Part shown: piece after piece, positions 50,097 through 60,079 of the stretch
How the letters are laid out: every line of letters starts with the position of its first letter
Numbering within the stretch: position 1 is the stretch's first letter
DNA from: Candidatus Coproplasma stercoravium
GTDB taxonomy: Bacteria > Bacillota > Clostridia > Christensenellales > Borkfalkiaceae
Direction of reading: 5' to 3'
Length of the DNA: 64,000 nt
Assembly: GCA_018713165.1 (NCBI GenBank)
Contig: DVFR01000021.1
Span: 1 to 64,000 of the forward strand
Translations under genes and position numbers: made by a program
The notes under the pieces: generated by a model
Database searches by the model: none
Told to the model about the DNA's origin: nothing
Seen by the model: only the letters and a program-made list of their open reading frames with translations

Positions 50097-50130
50097 AAAA
50101 CGGGCGCATGCAGCCGCATGCGCCCGTTTA
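50097..50130 (-). terminator. Rho-independent terminator after ftsQ, end of dcw transcript
   Basis: Minus strand CGGGCGCATGC-GGCT-GCATGCGCCCG followed by TTTTTTTT. Confidence 0.88.
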
Positions 50131-50151
50131 AACCAAAGAAAAATTATTTAT

Positions 50152-50928
50152 TCATTCAACCGTACCGTCGGGAAGAACCACGCGCAGCGCGCCCGATTCG
50201 GTATCCATGCAGTACATGGTTCCGCCGAGCTTCAAATAGTCGGCCATGGAATCGAATGCCGAAAACAACCTTTCGGCCTTTTCCTCCGCGCGCTCTTTAT
50301 ACTCGCGTATCTCCATGGTAACGCCGCAGCGGAGCTTTATTAAAAGGCTCTCGCCGAGCATTGCGTCGGAAGTCACCGAGATACTCTCGGCAAATGCGCG
50401 GACAGAAAGATATTTTTGCGCCATTGTGTTGCAGAGCGAGGTTACGAGCGTATAATCTTCGGCGGGAACGCCGGAGAGAACGACGTTCGGGGAACCGTCG
50501 ATATTGTTTGCGTTGGATTGCTTCGTCGAAATGGCGCTGCAGTTGCCGTCGAGCATGGTATAATAAGAACCGTCGTCAGCGGGAACGGCAAAAACTTCCA
50601 CCCTCTCCCTGACTGTGACGTTTATCGTGCAGGGATAAATTCTCTCCGCAGAAACAAACTCGGCATAACCGCTCGCATTCACGACGGCGGCAATATCGTC
50701 GTCGCGCACCGAAGTTATCGTTTTGCCCTCGAAGTCGGAAAGCCCCGCTTTTATTGAGGCAACCGCCTCGGCAAATTCGTCGGTACCGTCGCAGTCGCTC
50801 TCCGTCGCATAATCGACCGTGAAGACGTTTACGTTGCGCACGGCAAATATCACGCTCAGCCCTATCGCAACCGCGGCGATGAACACCGCGATGAGCACGA
50901 GGGCGATAGCTTTTCTTATGTACTTCAT
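50152..50928 (-). CDS. ftsQ: FtsQ/DivIB-type cell division protein (POTRA)
   Basis: Single N-terminal TM, FAVRNVNVFTVDY, ISAERIYPCTINVTVRERVEVFAV-like POTRA pattern; dcw context. Confidence 0.82.
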   Translation of the reverse strand: MKYIRKAIALVLIAVFIAAVAIGLSVIFAVRNVNVFTVDYATESDCDGTDEFAEAVASIKAGLSDFEGKTITSVRDDDIAAVVNASGYAEFVSAERIYPCTINVTVRERVEVFAVPADDGSYYTMLDGNCSAISTKQSNANNIDGSPNVVLSGVPAEDYTLVTSLCNTMAQKYLSVRAFAESISVTSDAMLGESLLIKLRCGVTMEIREYKERAEEKAERLFSAFDSMADYLKLGGTMYCMDTESGALRVVLPDGTVE

Positions 50929-50994
50929 TTTATCTCCGTTTACCCGAACTTATGCGGGAATGTTACGGTTTTCCGAAGCCGGTACCAACGCGCT

Positions 50995-52251
50995 CTAAAC
51001 TGCCATCCGCACGATATCCGCGCCGAGCGCGCGGAGCTTGTATTCGAACATGCCGTAGCCCCTGTCGATATGCGAAAGGTCCAGAACTTCGCTTCTGCCT
51101 TCGGCGGAGAGCGCCGCAAGCACGAGAGCCGCGCCGCCGCGCAAATCGCACGCGACGACCGTCGCGCCGTTGAACTTTTCGACGCCGCGCACAAAGGCGT
51201 TCCTGTCGACGACGGTGATGTCGGCGCCCATCTTTCTTAGTTCGGGAACGTACTTGAAGCGCGTTTCGAAGAGGTTTTCGGTTACAATCGACTGACCGCG
51301 GCATATGCAGCACAGCGCAGTCATCTGCGCCTGCAGGTCGGTGGGAAAACCGGGGTATGGCTGCGTTTCGATTGATTTTACCGAAACAAGCCTGCCCTCT
51401 CTTTTTAAATATATTTTATCATTTTTCGCATATATTTTGCAACCGTTTTCCCTAAGTTTATGTAAAAGCGAGCTTATATTTTCGGCGCTGACGCCGTTTA
51501 AGCATATCTCTCCCCCGCACATGGCGGCAGCTATGAGAAAGGTGCCCGCCTCTATCCTGTCGGCCATGGGCTGGAACCGCCCGCCCGAAAGGCTGTTTAC
51601 ACCCTCCACGACTATCGTTCCGCTGCCCGCGCCGCGCACTCTGCCGCCTATCGAATTGAGAAATTTTTGTAAATCTTCTATCTCGGGTTCGCGGGCGGCG
51701 TTTTTTATAACAGTTTCCCCCTCCGCCTTTACCGCGGCGAGCATTATGTTTTCGGTCGCGCCCACGCTCGGGCAGTCGAGCATTATCTCGTTGCCGACGA
51801 GCTTTTCGCAACTGCACAGAATATAGCCGTTGCTCTCCCTGATTTTTACGCCCAGCCTCTTTAAGCCGTTGAGATGCAGGTCGACGGGACGGAGCCCTAT
51901 GTCGCAACCTCCCGGATACGCAATCTTAGCCCTGCCGAAGCGCGAAATGACGGGCCCGAGCAAAAACACCGATGAGCGGAGTTCGTGCGCGAGCGCGCGA
52001 GGAATTTCAAAACTGTCGGCAGGCGAAGAATTAATAACGATATCCTCCCCGTCGTACACGGCGCGGCAACCGAGGCAGGCAAGTATTCTGACCATATTTT
52101 TAACGTCGGAAATATGCGGCGCGTTTAAAATTCTCACCTCGCCGTCGGTGAGCACTGCGGCGGCGAGAATGGGCAGAACGGAATTTTTTGCCGTCTGCAC
52201 GCCTATTTCGCCGTATAACTTATTCCCTCCGTTCACGATATACTTATCCAT
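50995..52251 (-). CDS. murA: UDP-N-acetylglucosamine 1-carboxyvinyltransferase
   Basis: MDKYIVNGGNKLYGEIGVQTAKNSVLPILAAAVLTDG; FPTDLQAQMTALCCICRGQSIVTENLFETRFKYVPELRKMGADI. Start placed at 52251. Confidence 0.95.
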   Translation of the reverse strand: MDKYIVNGGNKLYGEIGVQTAKNSVLPILAAAVLTDGEVRILNAPHISDVKNMVRILACLGCRAVYDGEDIVINSSPADSFEIPRALAHELRSSVFLLGPVISRFGRAKIAYPGGCDIGLRPVDLHLNGLKRLGVKIRESNGYILCSCEKLVGNEIMLDCPSVGATENIMLAAVKAEGETVIKNAAREPEIEDLQKFLNSIGGRVRGAGSGTIVVEGVNSLSGGRFQPMADRIEAGTFLIAAAMCGGEICLNGVSAENISSLLHKLRENGCKIYAKNDKIYLKREGRLVSVKSIETQPYPGFPTDLQAQMTALCCICRGQSIVTENLFETRFKYVPELRKMGADITVVDRNAFVRGVEKFNGATVVACDLRGGAALVLAALSAEGRSEVLDLSHIDRGYGMFEYKLRALGADIVRMAV

Positions 52252-52402
52252 ATTATCTCCGGGTATGTAAAATCGGGCGCGCCGCGCGCTGTGGCATAAA
52301 AGCGCGCGGCGCGCCCCGTATCCCGGCGGGCAGAACAAAAAAGCGCGCCCGCCGCCGCAAGCCGCGCAATGCACGCGCGGCCTGCGTTTATCAGATATTT
52401 TA

Positions 52403-53590
52403 TTATACGGCGGCGGAATTTTTATTGTTAACGGCGGGCATTCCGTCCTCTTTTGCAAGCGGCAGCGCCTCCCCGCCCGAACGGGAAATATTGAAGAGCA
52501 CTCCCATTGACGCCATGGTTATTATGAGCGAAGTATTCCCGCTCGATATGAGCGGCAGGGGAAGCCCCGTCGGAGGAATTGTGCCGCTCACGACGAGCGC
52601 GTTTATCACCACCTGTATTCCGTAGACGAGCGTAAAGCCCGCCGCGAGCAGATAGCCGAACGGCTCCGAACACCTCCGCGCAATGCGGAAACCGCGCCAC
52701 ACTATAAAGGCGCACGCGGCAAAAAATACACAAAGCCCTAAAAAGCCGAGCTCCTCTCCCATCACCGAAAGAATGAAGTCGCTTTCGGCAAAGGGCAGAA
52801 AGCGGTACTTCTGCGTGGAATTGAATAGTCCCACGCCGAACAGTCCGCCGTTGCCGAGGGCATACAGCGACTGTATGAGCTGGTACCCTTCGTCGAGCGG
52901 GGACGACCACGGGTCGAGAAACGCCGAGAGCCGCTCAAGCCTGTAAGGCTCGGCAATGATGAGCGCGGGCACGGCGAGCGCGCACGGCACGAGCACAACG
53001 GCAAAGGTTTTTAGGTTTGTTCCGCTTAAAAACACGAGCGCGAGCATGAGTATGCCTATGCACATGGTGATTGACATATTAGGCTCCAGAATTACGAGTA
53101 CGCAGAAAAGAGCGCCCACCGCGAGCACGGGTAAAACGCCCCTCACCGTTTTAACCTTTCTGTAATTTTTTGCAAAATATGCCGCGGCAAAGAGCGCGAA
53201 GGCGTATTTGGCGACCTCCGACGGCTGGATTGTGAAAGAGCCGAAACCTATCCAGCGGGTCGCGCCGTAGTTGGTAACGCCAACCCCGGGCACAAACACG
53301 AGCACGAGCAACACCGCCGCGATAACCACGGCGGCATACCTGAATTTATACAGCTTTCTGTACGGAAAGAAACAGAAAAACGCCATTACGGCGCCGCCCG
53401 CCACGGCGCCGATGAGTTGTTTTTTTACGAAGTACAGACTGTCGCCGTACTGTACCTTTCCGACGTAACTGCTCGCCGAATATATCATAAGACAGCCGAA
53501 GCAGACCATCAGGCATACGCAGACGAGCAGCGGAATATCCCCGCGGACGGCGCCCCTTTTGCGGGGCGCCGAAATTTTAAACGCTTTCAT
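52403..53590 (-). CDS. ftsW: SEDS glycosyltransferase FtsW
   Basis: Multi-TM; ATRWIGFGSFTIQPSEVAKYAFALFAAAYF; SDFILSVMGEELGFLG; GLPLPLISSGNTSLI. Confidence 0.95.
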   Translation of the reverse strand: MKAFKISAPRKRGAVRGDIPLLVCVCLMVCFGCLMIYSASSYVGKVQYGDSLYFVKKQLIGAVAGGAVMAFFCFFPYRKLYKFRYAAVVIAAVLLVLVFVPGVGVTNYGATRWIGFGSFTIQPSEVAKYAFALFAAAYFAKNYRKVKTVRGVLPVLAVGALFCVLVILEPNMSITMCIGILMLALVFLSGTNLKTFAVVLVPCALAVPALIIAEPYRLERLSAFLDPWSSPLDEGYQLIQSLYALGNGGLFGVGLFNSTQKYRFLPFAESDFILSVMGEELGFLGLCVFFAACAFIVWRGFRIARRCSEPFGYLLAAGFTLVYGIQVVINALVVSGTIPPTGLPLPLISSGNTSLIITMASMGVLFNISRSGGEALPLAKEDGMPAVNNKNSAAV

Positions 53591-54941
53591 CGGCGCCCTT
53601 CACCATCTCGGCGAACCTGTCGCCCCTCTCCTCGTATCCCGAAAACTCGTCGAAGCTCGAACTTGCGGGACTTAAAAGCACGTTCTGCCCCGATTTTGCC
53701 ACATGGTCGGCAATTTTTACCGCCATAGCGAAGTCGGCGCAGAGAGAGAACGAGCCGAAACCTGCCTCCTGCGCGCCGGCAAGCAGCCTGAACCTGTTTT
53801 CACCGTACAAAACGGCGTGCACGACGCGGCTCTCTTTAAGCTTTTTGAAGAGGGGATAATACTCATAACCCTTATCCTTGCCGCCGAGAAGAATTACCGT
53901 TTCGCGGCGCATGCACTCCACCGCCTTTATCGCCGCGTCGACGTTGGTGCCCTTGCTGTCGTCTATGTATGTTTTGCCGCCGCGTTCGCATACAGTTTCT
54001 ATCCTGTGGCGCACGCCCCTGAACGAGCACACCGCCTTTGCCGCGACGGCTAAATCGACGCCGAGAGCCTTTGCGACCGCAACCGCCGCGAGGGCGTTAT
54101 ATACATTGTGCGTTCCGCCCGCCTTCATATCGTTCACCGCAAACAGCCTCTCGCCGTCGCAGTAAACGGCGCCGTTTTCGCACCACACCCCGTCGGAGCG
54201 CGGCTCCATGGAAAAGAAGATGACCCTGCACCTTATCTTTTCGGCAAAGGCGCTCACAGTTTTGTCGTCGGCGTTTAAAACGGCGTATTCGCTCCCGCGC
54301 AGGTTGCGCAGGATTTTACTTTTGAGGAATACGTAGTTCTCCATGTTGTAGTGCCTGTTTAAGTGGTCTTCGGTAATATTTGTTATCACCGCCACGTGCG
54401 GGCGCAGGCTGGAGAGCGTTTCGAGCTGAAAGGATGAAATTTCTATCACGGCGAAGTCGTCGAAGCCGAGATTTTCAACCTCGCCGACGAGCGGATTGCC
54501 GACGTTGCCGCAGAGCACCGAATTTTTGCCCGCCGCGCGGAGTATGTCGTTGACCATGGAAACGGTCGTTGTTTTGCCGTTCGTACCGGTAACGGCGACC
54601 GCCGTAGCGCGCAGATAGAGCGCGCCCAGCTCCTCCTCCCCGATTATACATTTTCCCTGCCGCCTGAACGACACGGGCAGGGAATTATCTATCGGTATCC
54701 CCGGGCTTAAAACGAGCACGTCGCACATATTTACCGCGCGTTCCAGCCCGTCTTCCTCCACCGCGTGCGCACCGAGAGCGGAGAGCTCTTCGACGACCTT
54801 TAAAATTTTATCGCTCACGACGTCGTCGTAGAGATACACGTCGGCGCCCCGCCTTAAAAGAAAACGGGCGGAACTTTCGCCCGACTTCGACATTCCCGCA
54901 ACGAGAAACTTCTGGTTTTTGAAATACAATGCCCACCTCAC
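53577..54941 (-). CDS. murD: UDP-N-acetylmuramoylalanine-D-glutamate ligase
   Basis: FLVAGMSKSGESSARFLL; AVTGTNGKTTTVSMVNDIL; GVRHRIETVCERGGKTYIDDSKGTN. Confidence 0.95.
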   Translation of the reverse strand: MRWALYFKNQKFLVAGMSKSGESSARFLLRRGADVYLYDDVVSDKILKVVEELSALGAHAVEEDGLERAVNMCDVLVLSPGIPIDNSLPVSFRRQGKCIIGEEELGALYLRATAVAVTGTNGKTTTVSMVNDILRAAGKNSVLCGNVGNPLVGEVENLGFDDFAVIEISSFQLETLSSLRPHVAVITNITEDHLNRHYNMENYVFLKSKILRNLRGSEYAVLNADDKTVSAFAEKIRCRVIFFSMEPRSDGVWCENGAVYCDGERLFAVNDMKAGGTHNVYNALAAVAVAKALGVDLAVAAKAVCSFRGVRHRIETVCERGGKTYIDDSKGTNVDAAIKAVECMRRETVILLGGKDKGYEYYPLFKKLKESRVVHAVLYGENRFRLLAGAQEAGFGSFSLCADFAMAVKIADHVAKSGQNVLLSPASSSFDEFSGYEERGDRFAEMVKGADESV

Positions 54942-55879
54942 GCAAAACTCAGACAGAGCATGCCGACGGCGGCGGTTATCGCCGCATAGGCGTACGAAAT
55001 CTTGCTTTCGGCATAGCCCTTCATCTGAAAATGATGATGGACGGGCGCCATTAAAAAAATTCTGCGCCTTGTCCGTTTATAGTATATTACCTGGACTATT
55101 ACGGATATTCCCGAAACGACGAACATTATGCCGATTACGGGAATATAGAGCGCGTTTCCCGAGAAAACCGATACGCAGCTTATAAAACTGCCGAGGGCGA
55201 GCGAACCTGTGTCGCCCATAAACACGGAGGCGCGGTTTGTATTGAAAACAAGGAACGCCGCCACCGCGCCGCACATTACAAACGCCATTATGCCGAAGTC
55301 GGTCTCCGACGAAAAGATAAGCAGCCCGAAGAACAGCAGATAGGAAACGGTCGTCCCGCCTGCAAGTCCGTCGAGCCCGTCCGTGAGGTTGACGCAGTTT
55401 ACCGTTGCGAGAAACACGAAGAGCACGAGCGGTATTATGCCCCAGCTTATATCGACTCTGAGCGACGTAAACGGAATATTCAGAAAGGTGAGCCCGTTCA
55501 TGTAGCAGTATACGGCGGCTATCGCCGCGATTGCCAACTGGAAAATTATTTTCTGGTATGGTTTTAAACCGAGATTGTCCTTCCTGTATATCTTTAAAAA
55601 GTCGTCGGCAAACCCCACGAGGCAAAAGCCTGCGGTGATTACGAGCGTTAAGTTTACCCTGCTCTTTGTAACGCCGCAGAACACTAGGCACACAACCACC
55701 GCCGCGCACACGAAGGCAAGCCCGCCCATAGTGGGCGTGCCGCTCTTGTTTTTATGCTCCTTTACGTACCCGAGAATGTACTGCCCCGCTTTGAGCCGCC
55801 TTAAAAGCGGCATTATCAGAAGACAGAGAAGGAGCGAGAATAAAAACGCCGCGAGCGCGGCGGCAGATGCCGTTTTCAT
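54938..55879 (-). CDS. mraY: Phospho-N-acetylmuramoyl-pentapeptide-transferase
   Basis: KSGTPTMGGLAFV; VNCVNLTDGLDGLAGG; MAPVHHHFQMKG. Confidence 0.97.
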   Translation of the reverse strand: MKTASAAALAAFLFSLLLCLLIMPLLRRLKAGQYILGYVKEHKNKSGTPTMGGLAFVCAAVVVCLVFCGVTKSRVNLTLVITAGFCLVGFADDFLKIYRKDNLGLKPYQKIIFQLAIAAIAAVYCYMNGLTFLNIPFTSLRVDISWGIIPLVLFVFLATVNCVNLTDGLDGLAGGTTVSYLLFFGLLIFSSETDFGIMAFVMCGAVAAFLVFNTNRASVFMGDTGSLALGSFISCVSVFSGNALYIPVIGIMFVVSGISVIVQVIYYKRTRRRIFLMAPVHHHFQMKGYAESKISYAYAAITAAVGMLCLSFA

Positions 55880-55895
55880 CTATCGTTCAGCCAGC

Positions 55896-57344
55896 CTATC
55901 CGATGATATTTTTTATAACCGTATTGTCATTATAGCTGTGTTTTATACCCATCACTTCCTGATAAGTTTCGCCGCCCTTGCCCGCAACGAGGAGCACGTC
56001 GCCCTCCTTTAAAAGGTGCACGGCGTATTCGGTCGCGGTCTCCCTGTCGGTGACGGTGATATACGCCTTGCCCGAAGGTTTTACACCCTCCTCTATCTCG
56101 CGGATTATGTCGAACGGGTCCTCGTACCGCGGATTATCGGAGGTGATTATAAGAAAGTCGGCATATTTAGCCGCGATTGCGCCCATGAGCGGGCGTTTGC
56201 TCCTGTCCCTGTTGCCGCCGCAGCCGAAGAGGCAGTACAGCCTGCCTTTGCACAGTTTTTTGAGCGACTGCAACGACTTTTCGAGCCCGTCGGGCGTATG
56301 CGCAAAATCAACGAAGATGTGTGCGCCGTTAAAACTGCCCGCGCACTCCAGCCGTCCGGGCACGCTCTTCAAAGACGAGAGTCCGCCCGCAATGGTGCCG
56401 ATGTTTATCCCGAGCAGTTTTGCGCAGGTCGCCGCCGCCATGGCGTTGTAAACGTTGTGCACCGCGGGCATTTTAAGCCTAATCTCATACAATTCGTCGA
56501 ATAAATTTAAAACAAACGACACGCCCGTGATACGCTCTTCGACGTCGACGGCGAACACGTCGGCTGGATTTTTTAGCCCGTACGTTACGGGAGAGGGCGC
56601 AAACCGCGCAATCTCCCTGCCCGCGGCGTCGTCGGAGTTAAGCACGGAAAAGCGGCACCTTCCGCCCTCGAACAGTTTCTTTTTCGCGGCGGCATACTCC
56701 TTCATATCGGCAAAAAAATCGAGGTGGTCCTGCGTGCAGTTGGTAAATATGCCCGCCTCGAATTTCAGCCCGGCAATCTTATCGAAATAGAGCGCGTGCG
56801 CCGAAACTTCCATAAACACGTACTCTACTCCGCAGTCCGCCATATCGCGGAACACCGAATGAAGATAGACGGGGTCGGGCGTGGTGAGTTCGGGCGCGAT
56901 GAACCTGCCCGCATACGAAATGCCGAGCGTGCCGATTATCGCGCACTTTTTTCCCGCCGCGCGGAAGATGGAATCGAGCATATAGGTCGTTGTCGTCTTT
57001 CCGTTGGTGCCCGTCACCGCCACAAGCTTGAGGTTTTTGTCCGCCTCGCCGTAGAATGCGCGGGCGGCTTTTGCCACCGCCGCCCTGCCGTCGGGTATGA
57101 TTATCTGCGGAAGCGGACAGCCGAGCTTTTTTTCGCACACGAGCGCCGCGGCGCCGACAGCCGCAACCTGTGCCGCGCAGCTGTGAGAATCGAATTTTTC
57201 ACCCTTGTAACAGAAAAACAGGTCGCCTTTTTTAACTTTGCGGCTGTCGGCGCACAGCCCGCTTATTTCAACGTCGGTATTGCCCACGGCGCTTCCGCCG
57301 AGGAGTTTTGCAATTGTTTCAAGCCTCATATCGTCCTCCGTCAT
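55896..57344 (-). CDS. murE: UDP-N-acetylmuramoyl-L-alanyl-D-glutamate ligase
   Basis: AVTGTNGKTTTTYMLDSIF; VFVDFAHTPDGLEKSL; ITSDNPRYEDPFDII. Confidence 0.94.
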   Translation of the reverse strand: MTEDDMRLETIAKLLGGSAVGNTDVEISGLCADSRKVKKGDLFFCYKGEKFDSHSCAAQVAAVGAAALVCEKKLGCPLPQIIIPDGRAAVAKAARAFYGEADKNLKLVAVTGTNGKTTTTYMLDSIFRAAGKKCAIIGTLGISYAGRFIAPELTTPDPVYLHSVFRDMADCGVEYVFMEVSAHALYFDKIAGLKFEAGIFTNCTQDHLDFFADMKEYAAAKKKLFEGGRCRFSVLNSDDAAGREIARFAPSPVTYGLKNPADVFAVDVEERITGVSFVLNLFDELYEIRLKMPAVHNVYNAMAAATCAKLLGINIGTIAGGLSSLKSVPGRLECAGSFNGAHIFVDFAHTPDGLEKSLQSLKKLCKGRLYCLFGCGGNRDRSKRPLMGAIAAKYADFLIITSDNPRYEDPFDIIREIEEGVKPSGKAYITVTDRETATEYAVHLLKEGDVLLVAGKGGETYQEVMGIKHSYNDNTVIKNIIG

Positions 57345-59032
57345 TCATAGGGCTGTATATTTTTTATCGTTATGATGTCCTGAAAAATCTCTTTAGCCAC
57401 GGGCGCCGCAACCGCGCTGCCGTAGTATGTGCCCTGCGGCTCGTCGACGGTTATGAGAGCGAGATAGCGGGGGTTATCAGAAGGGAAAAAACCAACGAAC
57501 GAGGAGACGTATTTGCCCGCGGCAATCTTTCCGTCCTCATACTTCTGCGCGGTGCCCGTTTTGCCGCCCACTTTATAGCCTTCGATATATGCATTCTTGC
57601 CGCTGCCCTCGGTTACGACGCCTTCGAGCATCTGCGCAAGCATGCGCGAAGCCTGCTCGCTTATCACTTCGGTTTTAAGCACAGTTTCAATCTCCTCCAC
57701 CGTTCCGTCGGGGGAAACCACCCCGTCGAGCAGGCGGGGAACATAGTAATTGCCGCCGTTTACCGCCGCCGCGACGGCGCAAGCGAGCTGAAGCTGGGTT
57801 ACAGCTATCGTCTGCCCGAACCCGATGCGCGCAAGGTCGCACAAGCGCACCATCGACTGCGGAAGCAGCATTCCCACCGCCTCGCCCGAAAAGTCGAGCC
57901 CTGTAACGTTTCCGAAGCCGAACGCCGACAAATATTCGTAAAATGTATCCGTCCCGAGCGCAAGCGCAATATCGGTAAAACAGGGGTTGCAGCTGTTGTT
58001 CAACGCCTGCGCGAGAGTCTGGTTGGAATGTTTTCCATTCCTGTGGTCAGACCAGCACTTTATCGTCGTGCCGTCGACCGAACGGGTGCGCGAGGAATTG
58101 AAAACATAGCTCGGGGAGAAAGCGGACGCGTTGCCCTGCAGATACTCTTCGAGGTTTGCCGCGGCGGTGATGACCTTGAAAGTCGAACCTGGCTCGTAGA
58201 TATCGACCACCGCCTTGTTGCGCGAGAGGGAATTGAGCGTTTCGGTATCGTCGCGCGGGACGTCGTTCAAATCGTACGAAGGATAGTTCACGAGCGCGAG
58301 AATTTCAAAACTCTGCGGGTCGAGCACTATGCACGATACAGATTTTGCGCCGCTCGAAGTATAGACCTCGCGCATTGCCTGTTCCGCCGCAAGCTGGATT
58401 TCGGCGTCTATCGTAAGCATTATACCCGAGCCGTCGGTTGCGGGAGAATATACGATTGCAGGGTCTTCCGTCTCAACGCCCACGATGTCGGTGCTGTACA
58501 AAATCTCCCCGTTTGTGCCAGCAAGCAGGGAATTATAGTACTTTTCAAGCCCCGAAATTCCCGTCCCGTCGACGGAAGTAAAGCCGAGCACCTGGCATAA
58601 AACATCGCCGTAAGTATATTCGCGCGTGTTGTCGCGCGCATAGTACACGCCGTCGATATCGTACGAAATCATTGTGACGATATCTTCGTGCGAGGCATGC
58701 CGTACGACCGTCACTTCCGAAACGCCCGTCTTTGATATTTTTGCCAGAACCTCGTTCACGTCCAGCCCGAAAATTCCCGCAAGCACCGTCGCGCAGAAAG
58801 TTTTGTCGACGACGGCGTTGGGGCGGACGAACACGCTGTAAGTATTTTCATTGCCCGCAAGCACTATACCGTTGCGGTCGTAAATTTCTCCGCGGGCGGC
58901 GATTACGGGCACTTCCCTGTTCCACTGGTCGGCGGCCATTATTACGAGGTCGGAACCCCATACGGCCTGAATATAGAAGAATCTGCCGATAATCACGCAA
59001 AAAATAAAGGCTATTGCCAGACTTACCGACAA
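57341..59032 (-). CDS. Class B penicillin-binding protein (FtsI/SpoVD type, no PASTA)
   Basis: AARGEIYDRNGIVLA; YEPGSTFKVITAAA; KTGTAQKYEDGK; dcw position. Confidence 0.93.
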   Translation of the reverse strand: MSVSLAIAFIFCVIIGRFFYIQAVWGSDLVIMAADQWNREVPVIAARGEIYDRNGIVLAGNENTYSVFVRPNAVVDKTFCATVLAGIFGLDVNEVLAKISKTGVSEVTVVRHASHEDIVTMISYDIDGVYYARDNTREYTYGDVLCQVLGFTSVDGTGISGLEKYYNSLLAGTNGEILYSTDIVGVETEDPAIVYSPATDGSGIMLTIDAEIQLAAEQAMREVYTSSGAKSVSCIVLDPQSFEILALVNYPSYDLNDVPRDDTETLNSLSRNKAVVDIYEPGSTFKVITAAANLEEYLQGNASAFSPSYVFNSSRTRSVDGTTIKCWSDHRNGKHSNQTLAQALNNSCNPCFTDIALALGTDTFYEYLSAFGFGNVTGLDFSGEAVGMLLPQSMVRLCDLARIGFGQTIAVTQLQLACAVAAAVNGGNYYVPRLLDGVVSPDGTVEEIETVLKTEVISEQASRMLAQMLEGVVTEGSGKNAYIEGYKVGGKTGTAQKYEDGKIAAGKYVSSFVGFFPSDNPRYLALITVDEPQGTYYGSAVAAPVAKEIFQDIITIKNIQPYE

Positions 59033-59145
59033 TAACCTCTTTTGTAAAACCGTCAGGGAGAACCCCGACTTTTGGGTTTTTATTCTGTTTTTGATAGCAG
59101 TTTTCTCCGCTTATTTTATTGTTTGCGCATATGCGCAGACGGCCG

Positions 59146-60042
59146 TCAGCCCGTTATCAGCCCGTTCTCTAAAGCGAACCTGTAAACGTTGCCGTACGAG
59201 GTAGCTTCGCTCAGCTGTGCGCTCACGTTTTCAAACGCGGTGCGCGCAGATTCCGCCATGCCTTCGAGCACGCTGATTTCGGTGTTGAGGTTGGAGATTA
59301 TCGCGGAGTTCACTATTATAAGTGCAAACACCGCAACGATTAAACCGACGATAACGCCGATGATAATTTTATCGCGCTTTGTAATGTTGAGCTTAGCCGC
59401 CTTTTCCTCATGCTCTGCGGGACGGCTTATTTCGCCCTCCTGCATGGTGCGCGCGGCGCTGTTTATAACCACGGTGCCGTCGGCGCCTATGGTCTGATAC
59501 TGTATCGTCGTAGGCGTGGGACGGAGGTCTTCGCTCTCCTCCTCTTCAACGGCGGGGGCAGCGTTTGCAGCCGCAATCGCCTTTGCCGCAGCAAACGCCT
59601 GTGCGGGCGTAGACGCGAATGCCTGCGCGGGGCGGTTTACGGGACTGTCGGCACGGAAGATGTCGGCGTTTGCACGTGCGTTTTTAACCACATATACGGG
59701 CTGCGCCGCAGGCTGTGCGGGCTGCTGATATACGGGTGCCTGCACGGGAGCAACGCTCTGTGCGGGACGCGCTATTATGCCGTCGGCGCCATATACGGCC
59801 GCGGGAGCGGCGTTCTGCACGGGGGCTTCAACGGCGGGAGCCGCAGTTATTACCTGCGCCCCGTCGGCGTCGATGCTCGCCACTACGTCCTTTATTTTAT
59901 ATTCGGGATTGAGAAGACGCGCAAGGTTATCCTTCATGCGGGCGTTGTGAAGCTCGTCGGCGGTCATGCCGGCGGCTGCTTCTCTCTCTTTTGTCTGTTG
60001 TGCAAACGTGTTTCTTTCGATTACAGGTGTTGCGACTGCCAT
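59146..60042 (-). CDS. FtsL-like septum protein candidate: Ala/Pro/Gln-rich cytoplasmic region, single TM, short coiled coil
   Basis: Sits between rsmH and PBP (ftsL position); TM KIIIGVIVGLIVAVFALIIVNSAII followed by NLNTEISVLEGMAESARTAFENVSAQL. Confidence 0.6.
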   Translation of the reverse strand: MAVATPVIERNTFAQQTKEREAAAGMTADELHNARMKDNLARLLNPEYKIKDVVASIDADGAQVITAAPAVEAPVQNAAPAAVYGADGIIARPAQSVAPVQAPVYQQPAQPAAQPVYVVKNARANADIFRADSPVNRPAQAFASTPAQAFAAAKAIAAANAAPAVEEEESEDLRPTPTTIQYQTIGADGTVVINSAARTMQEGEISRPAEHEEKAAKLNITKRDKIIIGVIVGLIVAVFALIIVNSAIISNLNTEISVLEGMAESARTAFENVSAQLSEATSYGNVYRFALENGLITG

Positions 60043-60079
60043 AATCCACTCCTTAAAAAATGCGCCACTTGTCTATCGC

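Noticed and set aside
57308-58600. 430-aa plus-strand ORF opposite the FtsI-type PBP
   Set aside because: Shadow ORF; the minus-strand frame contains all PBP motifs.
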